64,000 bases of DNA from Baylisascaris procyonis (GCA_037389465.1 JAZARR010000221.1:5833754-5897753); one strand, 5' to 3'. Positions 48,647 to 61,360 are shown, counted from the first letter of the stretch. Numbers and translations: made by a program. The notes: generated from the sequence alone by a model not told the origin.

Positions 48647-51600
48647 CTACAAATCACTACATACTAGCAATAAAAATCACAACAAGTAATGGAATAAATA
48701 CAAGGCGAATATAAATAGAATAAAGCAGAACAGAAGGCATCATTCAGCTGTGACGACAGTGGGATTACGTGTGCGCAGCTGCGTTCAGTCATCACTGACT
48801 ATTGCACTGTGGGGCGACCGTCTTCATTTCAATTGCTGTATAGAGTGTGCATTGATGCTTTTTGCACGCCTATGCAGAGGTGCTTGATCATTGTCGATCA
48901 AGTGTTTCAATGAATTCATTATTCAATTTTTTATGCGTTAATAATCAAATATTCAATTATAATAAAACAATTCTTTTGGCCAATAAAATAATCAAAAGAA
49001 CAGCATCAACATTGAAGATGAGATAATTTTTTGTGAAAGCCATATTATGACAACTCAAATTTAATCGAATTACGTTGAGAGGTTTTTCTTTTACAAGAAG
49101 AAAACTTTCGCTCAATTTAGCCACTTTTGGAAAGCTAATGCACGTTAAAATATGCTGTAAAGTTCGTTGGTTTTTCCAATACTGTCAATTTAATATGAAC
49201 CGGCCATATTCTTTAACATGCAAAATCGAAGCACCGATCCAATATATTCGACTAGTTAAGCGTTAATGGTTGGGTTTATCTTGAGATTCGTCTTAAATGA
49301 AAATGAGGAAAATAGTTTAAAATAAAAAGCTAAGACGTTAGAAAAAAGTCAAGAAATTAGCTTATAGAACATTTGAACATAAAGAAACAATATTCAATTT
49401 ATAGTGATGCATTGAGAGCATAAGAAAAATACCATTTCGATGATCAACAACGAATAGTGATAATGTTATACGGCTTTAAACATCAATAATGCATGAATAG
49501 TCGCTAATCGATTCGCTATCTTTCATTTCAATTTCACCTTTCATTGATACATTAGACCGCTATAGAGCGCTAATTCATATACGTATGAATTCATACACAG
49601 GTAAGTTTTGCGGCAAATGGTAACCGAATAAGAGTTTATATCTTCCCTCGATGATTTGTTCTCGGCCTATAAAGCAATCCTAACCGATGAAATGTTATCG
49701 AATATTAAAAAAAAAAAAGAAAAAATTAGTGAACGCAATATTCGTGAACGATTATATAAAAATATCGATTAGAAACTCATAAATTTACGCAACCATTTAT
49801 AGATATAACATTTCGTTGGATTTTCAAACGAAAAAGAAAGAAATGAATGTCGAATATTGATGAGTCAAAAATCGACTGTATTACTGCATACGCAATGGTA
49901 ACAATTCACTGCAAATAGCCTTCTTTTTTTTGTAATTGTGGACGGATTGAAATAAAAGCAGAAAGAGTTGGCTAGCATGGAATGCAAATATAAAGGCTGA
50001 TCATTCTTGTAAATCTTTCAAGAATTATCTGATTTTGTTTATATTTATATCTATATTTATATTCATAATTTGTCAGTACCATCTACAAATTAATAGCCAA
50101 TATCTAGAGAGTAAAATGAAGAAAATACACTGACGCGGTGTTCCAGTTTCTTATCGATCGGTCAATAAAACCCCCTTATATATTGTAGGAAATAAATAAG
50201 TATTACAAGCGAAAGTGATTAAGAGACGTTTCTTCGTAGAGATGAAACAAAAGATACTACAAATCGTAGGCCGGATGAATAATAATAACCCTGTAAAAGT
50301 CCTCATTTGGAGTTTATCCTTTTCTCACATGACCAACATCATATAATCCCACTTATCCAGCAATAATAAATCTGTTGCAGAAGTGAAAGCGAAGTCAAGA
50401 AAGACAGTGTATGCATAGAAATTATCTTCAATTGGATGGAAAATTGCAAGCCTATCCTAAATACATAAACGTTTTTGTGGTGAACAATGGGCACATAGAA
50501 ATGAGTGAATACTTCAGGTGGTCGTCACAAGGCGGAAGCAAGATAAAAACTAAGTCATCGGTGACATTTCAGGATATCAAAGTCATTAGGATATCACTTC
50601 AGGATTGAAAATATTTAAATATTTATTTGAAGAAATGTATAAAAATTGATTGCTGATAGAAGAATGCAATCAATATCGTCGAGTTAAACTGAACCGGATG
50701 GTTTATTACTTATTAAAGCAAATCATAGGAAAACAACTATGAAACGATGATAAAAGAGTGAAATATTGAGAACGAAATAATGAGATAGTTGCATGATTCG
50801 GAATATGCGATAACAATGTCTCAAAACGAAGAGGAAGAATATGAGAAAAAAAAAACGGCATCAAAAGAATAAAATATTCACTCTCGGAAAGGCAATAGAG
50901 ACTAGGCGATCGACTTTTTTGTGATATCGAACATAAAGATACAAAAAGGATATTACAGTTAACTGGAAGATTTTTTAATGAATGGGCTCGTCAATTGAAT
51001 TTTCTTTTTTTAACCGTTAAAAAATTTTTTACTTCGATTGAATTCCTTTTTGAGGAAAATTCAAAAAAAACTACATGTGATTCATATTGATAGAATCAAG
51101 TCGATTGCAACAACAAGTCCATTTCCTTAAGCTGGCTTATATACCATTAAATAGGTAATTTGAACTGAAAAGAAGGCAAACTGACCTAATGCGCAATTCG
51201 AGGAATATGGGTAATAAAGAATTTTTCGTCTCATACTCAGAACAGTGATGAGATTTACTTGCCCAGAAAACTTTTACTACGAATGATTCAAAAAACATAA
51301 GTGGAGATATTAGTGTTATGGCATGTATGCTATATTCTCAACCATATAGATATTCCACCACAATATTTGCAGCATAAAAATAAATGTACATTGAGAAATA
51401 TATGCTTATATTTCACATGAAAATTTGAAAATAAATATGCTCAAAAATAAGATTCTTTTGTTATTCCACCTCTTAGTAGAGAGTTAAACAAATAGACTGT
51501 TAGCTTGTTCATTAACTACCGATAATAAATCGAAAAGCTGCTGGCAAAAGATGAGAGGAATATGGCCACAAGCAAGAAGGAAGGCTGCCATTGCAACTCG

Positions 51601-52811
51601 AGAATCCTTAAACTTTTATGATGCTTTCAAATACCTAACTACATTGTCATAAATTTTTCCAGATTTTGCTTCATTAATCACTCTTGTCGGATCGAATGGG
51701 AGAAAGATTGACGATACTTCAAATGGAATAGGATCGAATGAGAGACGAAGTGAGGTCATTGAAAATATAAGTGAAATTAAACGAATCGATGAAATGTAAC
51801 TAGCAAAACGGAACGACAAACATATTGGTTGGTTAATATCGTTGATGAATGGTGCGGGCAACACACATATTCGACGTCAATTTCAACAAATGCGTCAATA
51901 AATAATGATCAATATGCGAAGCACTCTATTTTCATCTTTAGTGTGCAGCTTTCTTCTTTCTTTATCAATATAAAATACCCTATTGATTTCACAAGTATGG
52001 TCTTAAAAAAAACTGTATTCTGTAATCTATTTGCACCTCGTAGAATTAAATTTGAATAACAAGATTACTATAAGAAGATACTTATAGTAAAGAATATTAG
52101 GCATCAAAAATAATACTGGCAAAGAAATACAATAAAATGGAATATTCGAGCAATATCAAAAACAATCATCTCGACAGATCATATAATAATGTTTCGATCC
52201 TTCCCTCCTTTTTTTAAAAAATTTCGCATAGCAGTCACTATTTCGAATATTAGAAATGTTTGTTTATTGTTCCGAAAATGAAATTTACATAACTGATTGC
52301 ATTTTTACATTAATAAATTTTGCAACCTATGCGATCATTCTCATCACAATGAAATATGTTTATTTTCTACTAATCTAATCAGTCATAAAATGCGGGCAAA
52401 AAAAAAATTCGATATTCTTTTCATATATCACCAACATGACTGCTTAAAAAAAACACGTCTATAGAATATTGGTGAGAAATAGAGAAATTGCTAACAATGA
52501 ATTAATCTGACGTCATTTTGATCTGTCAATAACTATGACGCTCGCGACACCGAAATGGTCTCTTTCGAGATAGACGCAGAGAAACTTCGAAAATTGAGCT
52601 AAGTTCAGCATTTTTAATGGTAATACCCTAGATGGTACAGGAAGCACGCTAGCACATCAAAGATTCAACGCGCTAAATCACTTCGTCGAGGCATAAGCTA
52701 TGAGATTTTGTGACTGTTTCGGATATTTATATAGATTTACCCAAAAGACACATTCAATCAAGTAGGTTTTCTTCCTTATTACTCTCCACATTTTTCCCAG
52801 TGTTCTGTCAG
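48647..52811. other. AT-rich stretch, expected start of the kinesin relic not found
   Basis: The N-terminal motor exons should lie here on the minus strand. One weak candidate near 51,620-51,700 (LPFDPTRVINEAKSGKIYDN then VVRYL) has a faint kinesin look but ends in TAA and is not counted. Otherwise no exon or notable repeat. Confidence 0.35.
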
Positions 52812-53069
52812 GCGTCAATTCCACGCTTAAGGCATTCTGGTGGTTTTGCTGCACCAAAGCTAATCCAGTTAATTTCGCATTTCCTCGTCGCTTGTGAAAG
52901 AAATTTCGCTAAGATTATTCTGCAAGCAAGCGATGAGGCTGCGGTAATCACGGGAAATGCGATCGAGCTATTTCAGCGGATGCGAAGAAATTCCCCGCCG
53001 ATATGTGACATAAGACGAATATTTGATGGGGATGGGATTATAACATATCGATGTCACATAAGCGTTTAA
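52812..53069 (+). CDS. unassigned plus-strand exon-like block
   Basis: After TTCTGTCAG the plus strand is open for 85 codons: ASIPRLRHSGGFAAPKLIQL, then ISHFLVACERNFAKIILQAS, DEAAVITGNAIELFQRMRRN and SPPICDIRRIFDGDGI. It is amphipathic and helix-rich, GC-richer than its flanks, and ends in TAA, so it could be a terminal exon. It is the only convincing plus-strand block in the right half of the window. The family is not recognised. A 10-bp inverted repeat (53,002-53,011 with 53,051-53,060) lies at its end. Confidence 0.35.
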   Translation, partial: ASIPRLRHSGGFAAPKLIQLISHFLVACERNFAKIILQASDEAAVITGNAIELFQRMRRNSPPICDIRRIFDGDGIITYRCHISV

Positions 53070-54899
53070 TAGATACAGCTGCTGACTAAACACTAGGATC
53101 CTGATGTCTAGTTCCCCTCTAGTTGTTACTCCGTATCCAACCAAACTGATTAGTATTACTTAAAGAAGTTGACGCTCAAGCCTGATTCGCTTGCTTTTAG
53201 AGACTGAATCATTCGTTTCTTTGCTTCGCATTCATATAAACACCTATCAATTTTCATCGCATATTATAACGTGCTATTATTATCAACAATATTACAATAT
53301 GTCAGCATAAGTATCCGCATGTTGTAGCTTGCCCTCTTCACTTGAGACTCATAGCTTCCACGAACTAAGCTCTCGGATGTTTCCCATCGGTTGTACTTAC
53401 AAAGCAATAGAAGCAACCAATACAAAATATCTCCACCTTCAGCGTTTACTTTCCTCACATTGTGAGAGGTTTTTATAAGATTCGGTTTTTAAATTATATA
53501 TGCCTTAAAATTTCGGAAAATCTAGAAACCCTTACAGCTTGAAAATATGTTCTTCCAAATACTAATGGAAGCAAATAAATTTCGTAGCTCTTGCAAAAAG
53601 ATCTCATTGTACGTCTTTCATAAGCAATTTCGAATGAGGCATTAATACAACATAAGTGAAACTTAAAAAATAAAAAAGTTAAAGCGAATTTAGAATTGCA
53701 TTTCATCACGATATACGACAAATTCTGAAAACTTGTAAGGTAAAAATCAATCAACGCAATAAAGAGCTACCTAAAGCAACTTTAAACTCGAAGCAACGCC
53801 ATTAATTATTTGCATTTAAAAAAGTTGGTTAGTGCAAAAGCGCAAACAATGATCAAAAGAAAAATGTGAAGTTCGATGGAATAATAAACGCATAAATTAT
53901 GGGAAAATAACGTACGCAAAGACCGATTAATGATCACAAAGACTTTCTCTTATAGAATAAATAAAAATAAACTTTTTAAATTAAAAGATTGAAAAAGAAA
54001 GATTGAAAATCGTCGAATACGCCCCTTGATTGAAAAATTTTTTTCACTATATCCAAGTCGAATGTTTGTCCAATATGCCCTTGAATTCACACTGTCCAAA
54101 TCACAATTTAATTGAAAAAAAAGATTGAAAATATTTCATATGTCCAATATAAAATGCCCGTTGAAGGGAAGGAAATTCACTATATCCAACTACCACAAAA
54201 AACATACAAAAGAATTATGAATGCTCATAGTTTAATGATTTAGGAAGAACTTCAACGAAATTTGTGCCAATTTGAGAAATCACTGATTACGGCTTGAAAA
54301 GAAAGGCCACAAGCATGACATCTCTGCGAGCGGCGATCGATGTTGAATTTACTATTCTCTGTTTCAGTGCACTTTTTTTTCCTATTTGTGACCACATTAT
54401 CAATAGAATTCATTGATGAAGCCACATCTATTATGAAATGAATTGAAGTTAGAAATGCACCAATTTGAGAAATAAGTTGAAAGTCTATGCAGCAGGATCA
54501 TATTATATTTTTTGCACAGTAGTTGAATGAGTTTCGAAATCGTCCCTATAAGAATATTTTAGAGCAGAAATTTAATACTATTGTAGAGAAGTCTAAGAAA
54601 TCCCTGTGTGTAAGAAAATCATTTAAAGGCATTTCCCACTTTCGTATTCCTAAACGATGGAAGCTTGCGTGATCTGGACACTTCTAAGAACGCATCCGCG
54701 AAGATGTTAAAACGATCCTCTTACTTATGATTCAGTACTCAAGTTCACTCGACTTTTTGCATGTGAAACCACGATGAAGACAACAATCGACAAAAGGCGA
54801 CCATAAATCAACTAAAAGTGAGAATAAATTGAAATAATAAGAAGCATCCTTTATTAGTAGCGAATTTATTAGGTCCACTAACGCTCATTTTGCACAAGA
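53070..54899. other. AT-rich, no supported gene
   Basis: No exon recognised. At about 53,990-54,200 an imperfect duplication is visible: both halves carry AGATTGAAAAT, TGTCCAATA and TTCACTATATCCAA. Confidence 0.4.
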
Positions 54900-54985
54900 C
54901 AGATCCACTCTTCGCCATCTTCAGGGAGGTTGCCCGTTATGGTACCATTGCACTTGGTCAATTTGTTATCGTTGGTCGGCTCCAT
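54900..54985 (-). pseudogene. kettin Ig first-half exon, frameshifted
   Basis: TGTTGCAG acceptor, then MEPTNDNKLTK in one frame and QWYHNGQPP in the next, followed by TGA. The family reads '(V)EPTNDNKL.(V)QWYHNGQPL'. A one-base deletion just before the Trp codon explains the shift. The Trp here is still TGG. The 3' limit is approximate. Confidence 0.65.
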
Positions 54986-55592
54986 CTGCAACAGCATTCC
55001 CATGACATCACCCATAACATTACTTACAGGAATGGGCAAACTGGTCAACGTATTCAATGAGACATTAAGAGCGCACAGCGAGCAATATTACTGTTTAACA
55101 CAACAGAATAACCTGAAAATGCTCTGGAACAGTATTCCCTTAATCAATGTTATCATAAGTGTTCTGTACTCACTCATAAAAGAAATGTCTTCAGCTTATT
55201 ACTGACATCATTTGCACCGAGTTAGAATACAGTACCGTCTAGCGAATTGTAGGTTATATATCAAACGCGTGAAGATTACTTCATCAGAGAAGCATTTAAA
55301 AATATATCACTCTATAGCCAACGAAATTATTGCATTTCGTTACTTTCACACTTTCAAATTCCATAAGAATTTTTTTCATACGTCATTACTGCCGATGCGT
55401 AGTGTCTTCTTTTATGGCACTTTTTACAACTATAAACAAAGCTTTCATAAAACAATTAAGTGGGACATCTACCTATAACGTTACTGCTCCCATATGGTCT
55501 TATTTCCGCCAAACTAGTGAAATTTTGAAGTAAGTTTCACTTAATGTCTGTTCATAAACAAATATTAGCGAAAGAAACAAATTTTATCACAC

Positions 55593-55783
55593 CTATCCCT
55601 CGAAGTGGACGGGAGAGCCTTCCTGAAACTCACCAAGTGTAGGTGGCAGAGACACAACGAAACTACGAGTTATCTTCTTCGGTTCCTCATAAATCCGCTC
55701 CTCCGGTCGCCTATATTCAATATCCTATATCTGATTTTCCATGACTCCTGATGTTACGCGTTGAGCAAAAAGGGTATCCGTTG
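55593..55783 (-). pseudogene. kettin linker and Ig start exon, multiple lesions
   Basis: TTTTGCAG acceptor. It reads LLNA-stop-HQESWK, then after a shift IQI-stop-DIEYRRPEERIYEEPK, then VVSLPPTLGEFQEGSPVHFE, ending GGATAG|GTGTG. Kettin linkers read '..TQHQESW..IQ...', so the stops stand where Gln is expected (CAA or CAG to TAA or TAG). The last codon before the donor is TAG. Confidence 0.7.
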
Positions 55784-56959
55784 CTGCAAAACGGAAATAA
55801 TAGCATTTTATTAAAATTTAAAAGAAGTACATCTCAAAACTTAAATGAAAACTCACAAGGAAAAGTCAGAAAAATTAATGAAAGTTGGTTGAACTGCCTC
55901 TTTAGTTGTTTCGAAAAAAAAAAGAAATCTATCATAAACGTACCGTCAACAATGCCACGAAAAACTAACAAATTTAATGGTTTCACACTTTGTGCTGCAA
56001 TTCAATTCCACCAAAAAAAAAAACTACTGACGGGATTCCTTATCATAGGGATTGCAATAGAACGATGTATTAGACGTTTACTCATTGAATGCTCAAACAC
56101 ATGAAAGTTGCATATCGAGAAGAGTTTTTATAAGTGTTTTAAAGCAAGTTTTTTTACTGCAATATAGTGAGGCTTTTCTGTTGCATCAGCTGAATAAACA
56201 ATAGAAAATAAAAATGAAAAATAAACTCTGTTTAACTTTCCCACACATTTTATAGCAATCACGGATTCATCTTAGCATTCCAAACTTTCTTTCCAAAACA
56301 CTTGAAGTTTTCTTTTTGAATTACCCGAAAACATTGAGTCCTACCCTTCCAATCAACACAACTATGAGTGATTCAACCGTCTCTCTTAAACCTCCCCTTC
56401 CCCTTCTCTAGTCTCTTTCAAGCTACTATATAAGCCCTCATCTCTTCACAATATCTGATCTGTCTTCTAACAAATTAAGGCGTTACCAGGCTCTCTTGCT
56501 GGTAGCATTACGTCAGGACCAAAGGTAAAGGATGACTGATAACTTTATAATTAACGCCTGAAGGAATGATCAGGGCAAGAGTAAGTACTTACATTGGCAT
56601 TTAAGTGTGCATGATGTTGTTGCTTCAACGAACTCGCTAACTGCACTGCATGAATGCACTCGTGAATCCTCGCCGTATACAGCCAAAAAATCGAGATTCA
56701 CGTAGTCGAATATTCATACTGACATGAAGCGATTTCCTGAAAAACAATCAACTGCAGAATCTTCCTCTCATTTCAGTCTTCCTCTCAAGAATCTCTAATA
56801 ATGGACGAATGCTTTCATAAGGAGCTATATGCCTGAAATTGTCCTAAACGCACCGGACTGAAGTAAAAGAGAGGCAAGGAGAAAACAGTTCCTCACAAAA
56901 CAACAGGATAAAATGCATCAACATTTAGATGACGACTACTTTTATTCTCAAATTAGAAC

Positions 56960-57105
56960 TTGGTTCGCGTGAAATAACTGTAAATTATATCCCCTGGAAT
57001 GGGCTGTCCGTTCTTCGTCCAGTATACTTTCAAGGTTGGGTCATTCACTGATTGTAGTCTACATTCGAGTAGTGTACTTTCACCCTCAACAAGTTCTTCG
57101 ACGTT
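56960..57105 (-). pseudogene. kettin Ig exon with kept Trp
   Basis: TTTCAG acceptor, then NVEELVEGESTLLECRLQSV and NDPTLKVYWTKNGQPI, a clean I-set first half with TGG for Trp. The frame then runs PGDIIYSYFTRTKF and a TAA; a GT (ACA|GTTATT) before that may be the donor. The usual 'DFGY' second half was not found downstream. Unlike the other domains there is no intron before Trp. Confidence 0.7.
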
Positions 57106-57774
57106 CTGAAATTTTATTTAGTGTTTTTGCTGTGTCCAATACTACAGATTACCGATAATGATCTATCATTCTTTGTAGCATCTCATTCGTGATGAAAAAT
57201 AATTCGTCCCTAACTCACTCTTCGATGTGAAAGAAAACAACGCAATTCTTTTTCTCTCCATAAATAGAAAATCTCCCTTCAAACATGCGATGCTAAAGAA
57301 AAAACGGAGCAACCATATGAATGCATTAAGCTTTTAATGTTCTAGGGGAATTTCAATTAAAATTGATACTGGCAAAGAATGAAAACTTGGGAACTGAAAT
57401 TGGGTAATCAAACAGCTTCCTGAACAATATCCTCAAGAATCAGGCCGCTGCAGAAGCAACTAGAAATTGCCTTTATATGAAAGAATTTAAAATAATGCTT
57501 GAAGTTAACGTTATAAACAATAAACGATAAAACCTTTACTCTTGTACCTTACAACAGGTACTAACTGTAACTGCACAAAGTTGCATGTTTACTTCGAAAA
57601 TGAAGGCCTCCAATTCTATTCGATCTCAAAAAAAAGTAAATAGAATCAGTATGATGCACAGTCAGAAGCTCACCATTCGCTGAATATCATTCAGAAACTT
57701 TTGAGCAAATTTGAGGAATGACCTTCCGATATGTCGAAAAACTTGAATATACTCAAATAAAAACAGAAACCGAC

Positions 57775-57911
57775 CTACAAAGGCTGTGTGAATGTTGGTG
57801 GCAGGAACATCTGATCAGGTGATGGTGGACGAACCTCCTCTCGATTCTCTATCTCCTCAATTGAGGCCCATGATTCCGCGTATTGTATATCCAAGTAGAT
57901 GTTTCTGCGCG
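57775..57911 (-). pseudogene. kettin linker exon ending in TAG
   Basis: AATTTCAG acceptor. It reads NIYLDIQYAESWASIEEIEN, then EEVRPPSPDQMFLPPTFTQP and L, and its last codon is TAG at 57,775-57,777 directly before |GTCGG. The next exon starts NVEEL, so the family-like junction is 'QPLQ|NVEEL' and CAG has become TAG. CAG|GT is also the stronger splice consensus. Confidence 0.7.
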
Positions 57912-58119
57912 CTGAAATTAACATCGCATTCGAAGGAAAGATTGAATGCATTTTAACATCTTATGTTATACCTTTAAATGCATTTCAACTTCTCATCTTA
58001 TACCTTTTCTTCACCATAAACCTTAACTTTTTAATGCGGAACGATGCAGAAAAGCACTCAAAACAATATGATGAAATCGCTTAAGTTTGCATTCAAAGAA
58101 GAATTCAATAGTGGCGAAC

Positions 58120-58264
58120 CGGCGGCACTGCTTGCTTTACACGTGTACGTTCCGGTATCCTTAGGATGTACCTGCAAGAATTCCACACCGACATAACCAA
58201 AGTCGTGAGTCGTATGAATCCTCGATTCAAACAAAACATAATGTCCATTCATGAATCATTCAAT
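58120..58264 (-). pseudogene. kettin Ig second-half exon, Trp is TGA
   Basis: TATAG acceptor. It reads IE-stop-FMNGHYVLFESRIHTTHDFG, then YVGVEFLQVHPKDTGTYTCK. The stop TGA at 58,256-58,258 stands where the Ig fold has its core Trp ('(V)EWF.NG'). The remainder of the half-domain is well kept, including the DFGY and GTYTC motifs. Donor GCCG|GTTCGC is phase 1 and matches the next exon. Confidence 0.75.
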
Positions 58265-58668
58265 CTATACATACGATCAATTAGCTTTCTAAGAGCGAAA
58301 TTTGTAGACTGAATAGCGTTTGGCAGTGCAACTCTGTCCTCAATACTTAATGCACAACACAACAAACACTCCCTTCTTCATAACCGCATAGAAAGAGCTC
58401 ATAGTTAAATGTCAACTCAATTGCTTTAAAACAGTGGATTTGCACAAGTGTTAGCCGCACTACAAGCTCGTCGAAAAGATAATTCATCGCATGAGAAGGA
58501 CGAATGTGACAGCCAGCCGCCCTGGCGATCGGTTGTGCGGATGGAAAGACTACAGGCAACAAGATATTGTAAGATGACGTGCCTTGTTGAGTGACTGTCA
58601 ATAACGCCGTAAAAGCGGCATAATAGAGCTTTTAAAACATTACTGTTAATTAAAAAGCTAACTGTCAC

Positions 58669-58916
58669 CTTTAGACGAGGATCGTTGATTGGTTGCACCA
58701 TGCAGTCTATGTGCATTGACTGTCCCTCTTTGAGAATCTCAGGCGGTCCGCTGAGCTGCTGTGTGAACACAGGTTGTTCAGGAACGTAATCTTCCTCTTC
58801 GGGTTTGCCGGCTGCATTGCTTCAATTTACGCGACGCAAATTCTCCGGTTCGTTCGTGTCTGCCAATACCGACTGTAGCTTGATCATGTCGAATTGCGTG
58901 CTTGTCTCGGCCCGAA
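58669..58916 (-). pseudogene. kettin linker plus Ig first-half exon with one TGA
   Basis: TTTAG acceptor, then RAETSTQFDMIKLQSVLADT, NEPENLRRVN, stop, SNAAGKPEEEDYVPEQPV, FTQQLSGPPEILKEGQSMHI and DCMVQPINDPRLK before |GTGACA. Eighty-two codons with a single TGA at 58,822-58,824; phases at both ends match the neighbouring exons. This is the longest preserved piece. Confidence 0.75.
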
Positions 58917-59690
58917 CTAAACAAATTTTGCGCCAATTTTCTCCTGTGCAACGAGTATACTTTATATTTGTATTTCAAGTGGTTATACTTGACAGCGAAG
59001 CAGAAGCTGCGGGAAATAAAACTGAACCAAGCCTCGATCCTTCAAATTCGAGAATTTCAACCTATGAGCTATTCAGTAAGCAATCGCTCCAATACATTAG
59101 TTTGTTTACTATTTCACATAGGCAGCGATATAAAAGGTGACTCTCCATCTGTAAAACACCGGAACAAATCGGTTTTTGGGCGCGATGATCGAATGAAACA
59201 CAAGGAATAGCCTTTAAAGGATGCTTACTTTCGGGCTTCTTACGAAACGAGCATAGCGACAGTTAAACACTCTGCCAGTACGCACTATTTACGTTGTAAA
59301 TTTTGTTCACTACCGTTCATATTTTCGATATTTTCCACTGGTAAGTCGATCGACTTTGTGGGGAATTTTTTTCATTCAGCTTCCATCATTTCCCACTCAC
59401 TATCAATTCCAGCGAAACATATCGAGAGTCACTATCACGGTCGACGTCCCTCCCCCTACGAATGCAAGCTTAGTCTAAATACCGATATTTTAGTGCCTTT
59501 ACGTCGCCTTCTTGTCTTTTAGAACACACAATGTGTCTTTTCTAATGTAAACACAATCACATTTAATGAGAACTTCATTTGGTTAATTACTATCTTAACA
59601 GTAAACAAAAAAAAATTGTTAGGAGCACCAGCATTGCTTATGAACTATGCCCGTCAATGTTCTATTATTCGTTCAGAAAATTCAACTGAC

Positions 59691-59844
59691 CTCCTCGGTT
59701 AATGACGACGAGACTATACGTTCCAACATCCTCGGCAATAATGAAATCGATATCAACAGATACAAACCGAAAATCGTTTAATAGCCTACATCGGTTGATA
59801 ACTTTCAACGGGCTGCCGTTTTCGTTTATAAAAAACCTTGAAAG
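59691..59844 (-). pseudogene. kettin Ig second-half exon, open but Trp lost
   Basis: It reads FFINENGSPLKVINRCRLLN, then DFRFVSVDIDFIIAEDVGTY and SLVVINRGG, ending G|GTCAGT (phase 1). The 5' end is disturbed by a 27-bp tandem duplication (TTTCGTTTATA twice, 59,820-59,868), which probably destroyed the acceptor and the Trp codon. DFGY reads DFRF and the B-to-F sheet Cys is absent. Confidence 0.65.
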
Positions 59845-60117
59845 CTTTCGTTTATAGAAAAACCTTACTATCCATTCATATAATCTTGAATGCAATCATC
59901 GTAAATTCAACAATCCTTTATTCCCTCCCGAATCTGACCTCACTCAGAAAAATAAAACGTTTGAATACAAAAGTGGGCCAAAATTTCTATGAAACCTATT
60001 TAAGCGATTATCTGGAGTAGAGCTGTGGCCCTTTTGAACACAGAATTTTTGTAAACTACACTACGATAAAGGCTTGGATATTCAATATTAGGCGGTTAAA
60101 TAAGCTGCACGAGAAAC

Positions 60118-60292
60118 CTTTAATTTGTTGTCGTCAATGGGAAGGATCTGTGCTTCAAGATCAAGCGTCTGACTTCCGTGAACACTTCCCATGTGAGGCG
60201 ATAAAGGTCTTACAATTTGAGGTGCTATTCGTGGTGCTTCCCGTCTCTTATCTGGAGAGTGCAATGCAAATCGGATGGAAGGATTCGGTAAT
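60118..60292 (-). pseudogene. kettin linker plus Ig first-half exon, open
   Basis: TTTTAG acceptor and AAG|GTTTCT donor. It reads LPNPSIRFALHSPDKRREAP, RIAPQIVRPLSPHMGSVHGS and QTLDLEAQILPIDDNKLK. No lesion. The DDNKLK end matches the half-domain break used in the other Ig domains, phase 0. Confidence 0.65.
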
Positions 60293-60672
60293 CTAAAATA
60301 GGATTATTGAAGCTTATGACGGATTGGCTTAATCATATCCACAAAAATATGCATGAACATTCCAACATTTTATCTCATTGCCACGAAAATGTTCATCATA
60401 TTTGCTACATCAAGCAAAATTTAAGCAAGAACTTGAAATCACATCAGTGTTGATTTGCTTCTAGATTTGTCATTGTAGGAAAAACATGAGCAATTTGCTG
60501 AAGTGATTTAAAAGATATTGTCTTATATTTTTAAACAGCAATCAACTAAAGAATTTTTTTAAGAAACAAGTAGGTACTGAATTTCCATATTTGATGCTTG
60601 TTTTGGTGTACACTCAAAATTCACTATAATGTTCGCAGATCATCATTAATCACATATCATCTTTCCTTTAAC

Positions 60673-60851
60673 AGCACAGTCGATATCCATCGTTGATTGC
60701 GCTTCTGCCGCGGTATTCCTCACAATCACTTTATAGGTACCATTGCCTCCGGGTACACTTAGAAGATATCGAGTGCAATAAAGCCAAAGTCACGATTTAG
60801 CACGAAACGGTGAGACTTCATTAGTGGACGTCCATTCAATAATCATTCATA
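60673..60851 (-). pseudogene. kettin Ig second-half exon, three lesions
   Basis: TTTTTCAG acceptor, then YE-stop-LLNGRPLMKSHRFVLNRD, FGFIALDIF, stop, VYPE, frameshift, NGTYKVIVRNTAAEAQSTMD. TGA at 60,843-60,845 is at the core Trp. TAA at 60,759-60,761 is at the Tyr of 'LYVYPED'. One base is missing in the PED codons. Confidence 0.75.
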
Positions 60852-61360
60852 CTGAAAAACCGCATAGAACATCTAACGACAGAAGAAAATGGTCGTACTC
60901 AATCCGTTAAAGGCAAAAGTTTGGCATCGAGTTAAAACGGCACCACGTAGGCAGAAAAAGAACCCCTAACCTACGACTCTGTAAGATCACATTCAGCAGA
61001 CAAAGCTACTGCAGAATGAATTTAGCTATGGCTATTGAAAGTGGCGTTGAAATGTATCAATGTGACCGCACTGTAAATGCAGCTATGACTGATTTCTTCC
61101 ACTAGTACCTTCACTAGGGCACTAAGATAAATAACTGCTTTGCTTCCATAATGGAGTGTTCAGTTGATTGATTTTGAGTAGCTCACAAAGGTCAGTGTTT
61201 AGGTAGGTATTTGAACGACCGGTGCAGTCTAACTTCGGCTCGAACTTCTAAATAAATCAAAACAAGAAAAGCTAAGTGAGTCGAAAAAAAATCTGAAAAA
61301 TCTGAAGCTATTTAATCGAAAATGAAGATTGCAACTTAGAGAAATCGCCAAATAACGAAC

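Noticed and set aside
51616..51864. Minus-strand block with a kinesin-like IYDNVVRYL motif
   Set aside because: The resemblance is short, the frame ends in TAA and no splice sites support it as the missing motor exon.
54930..55205. Plus-strand 91-codon frame and other frames over the kettin exons
   Set aside because: Antisense shadows of kettin-like sequence.
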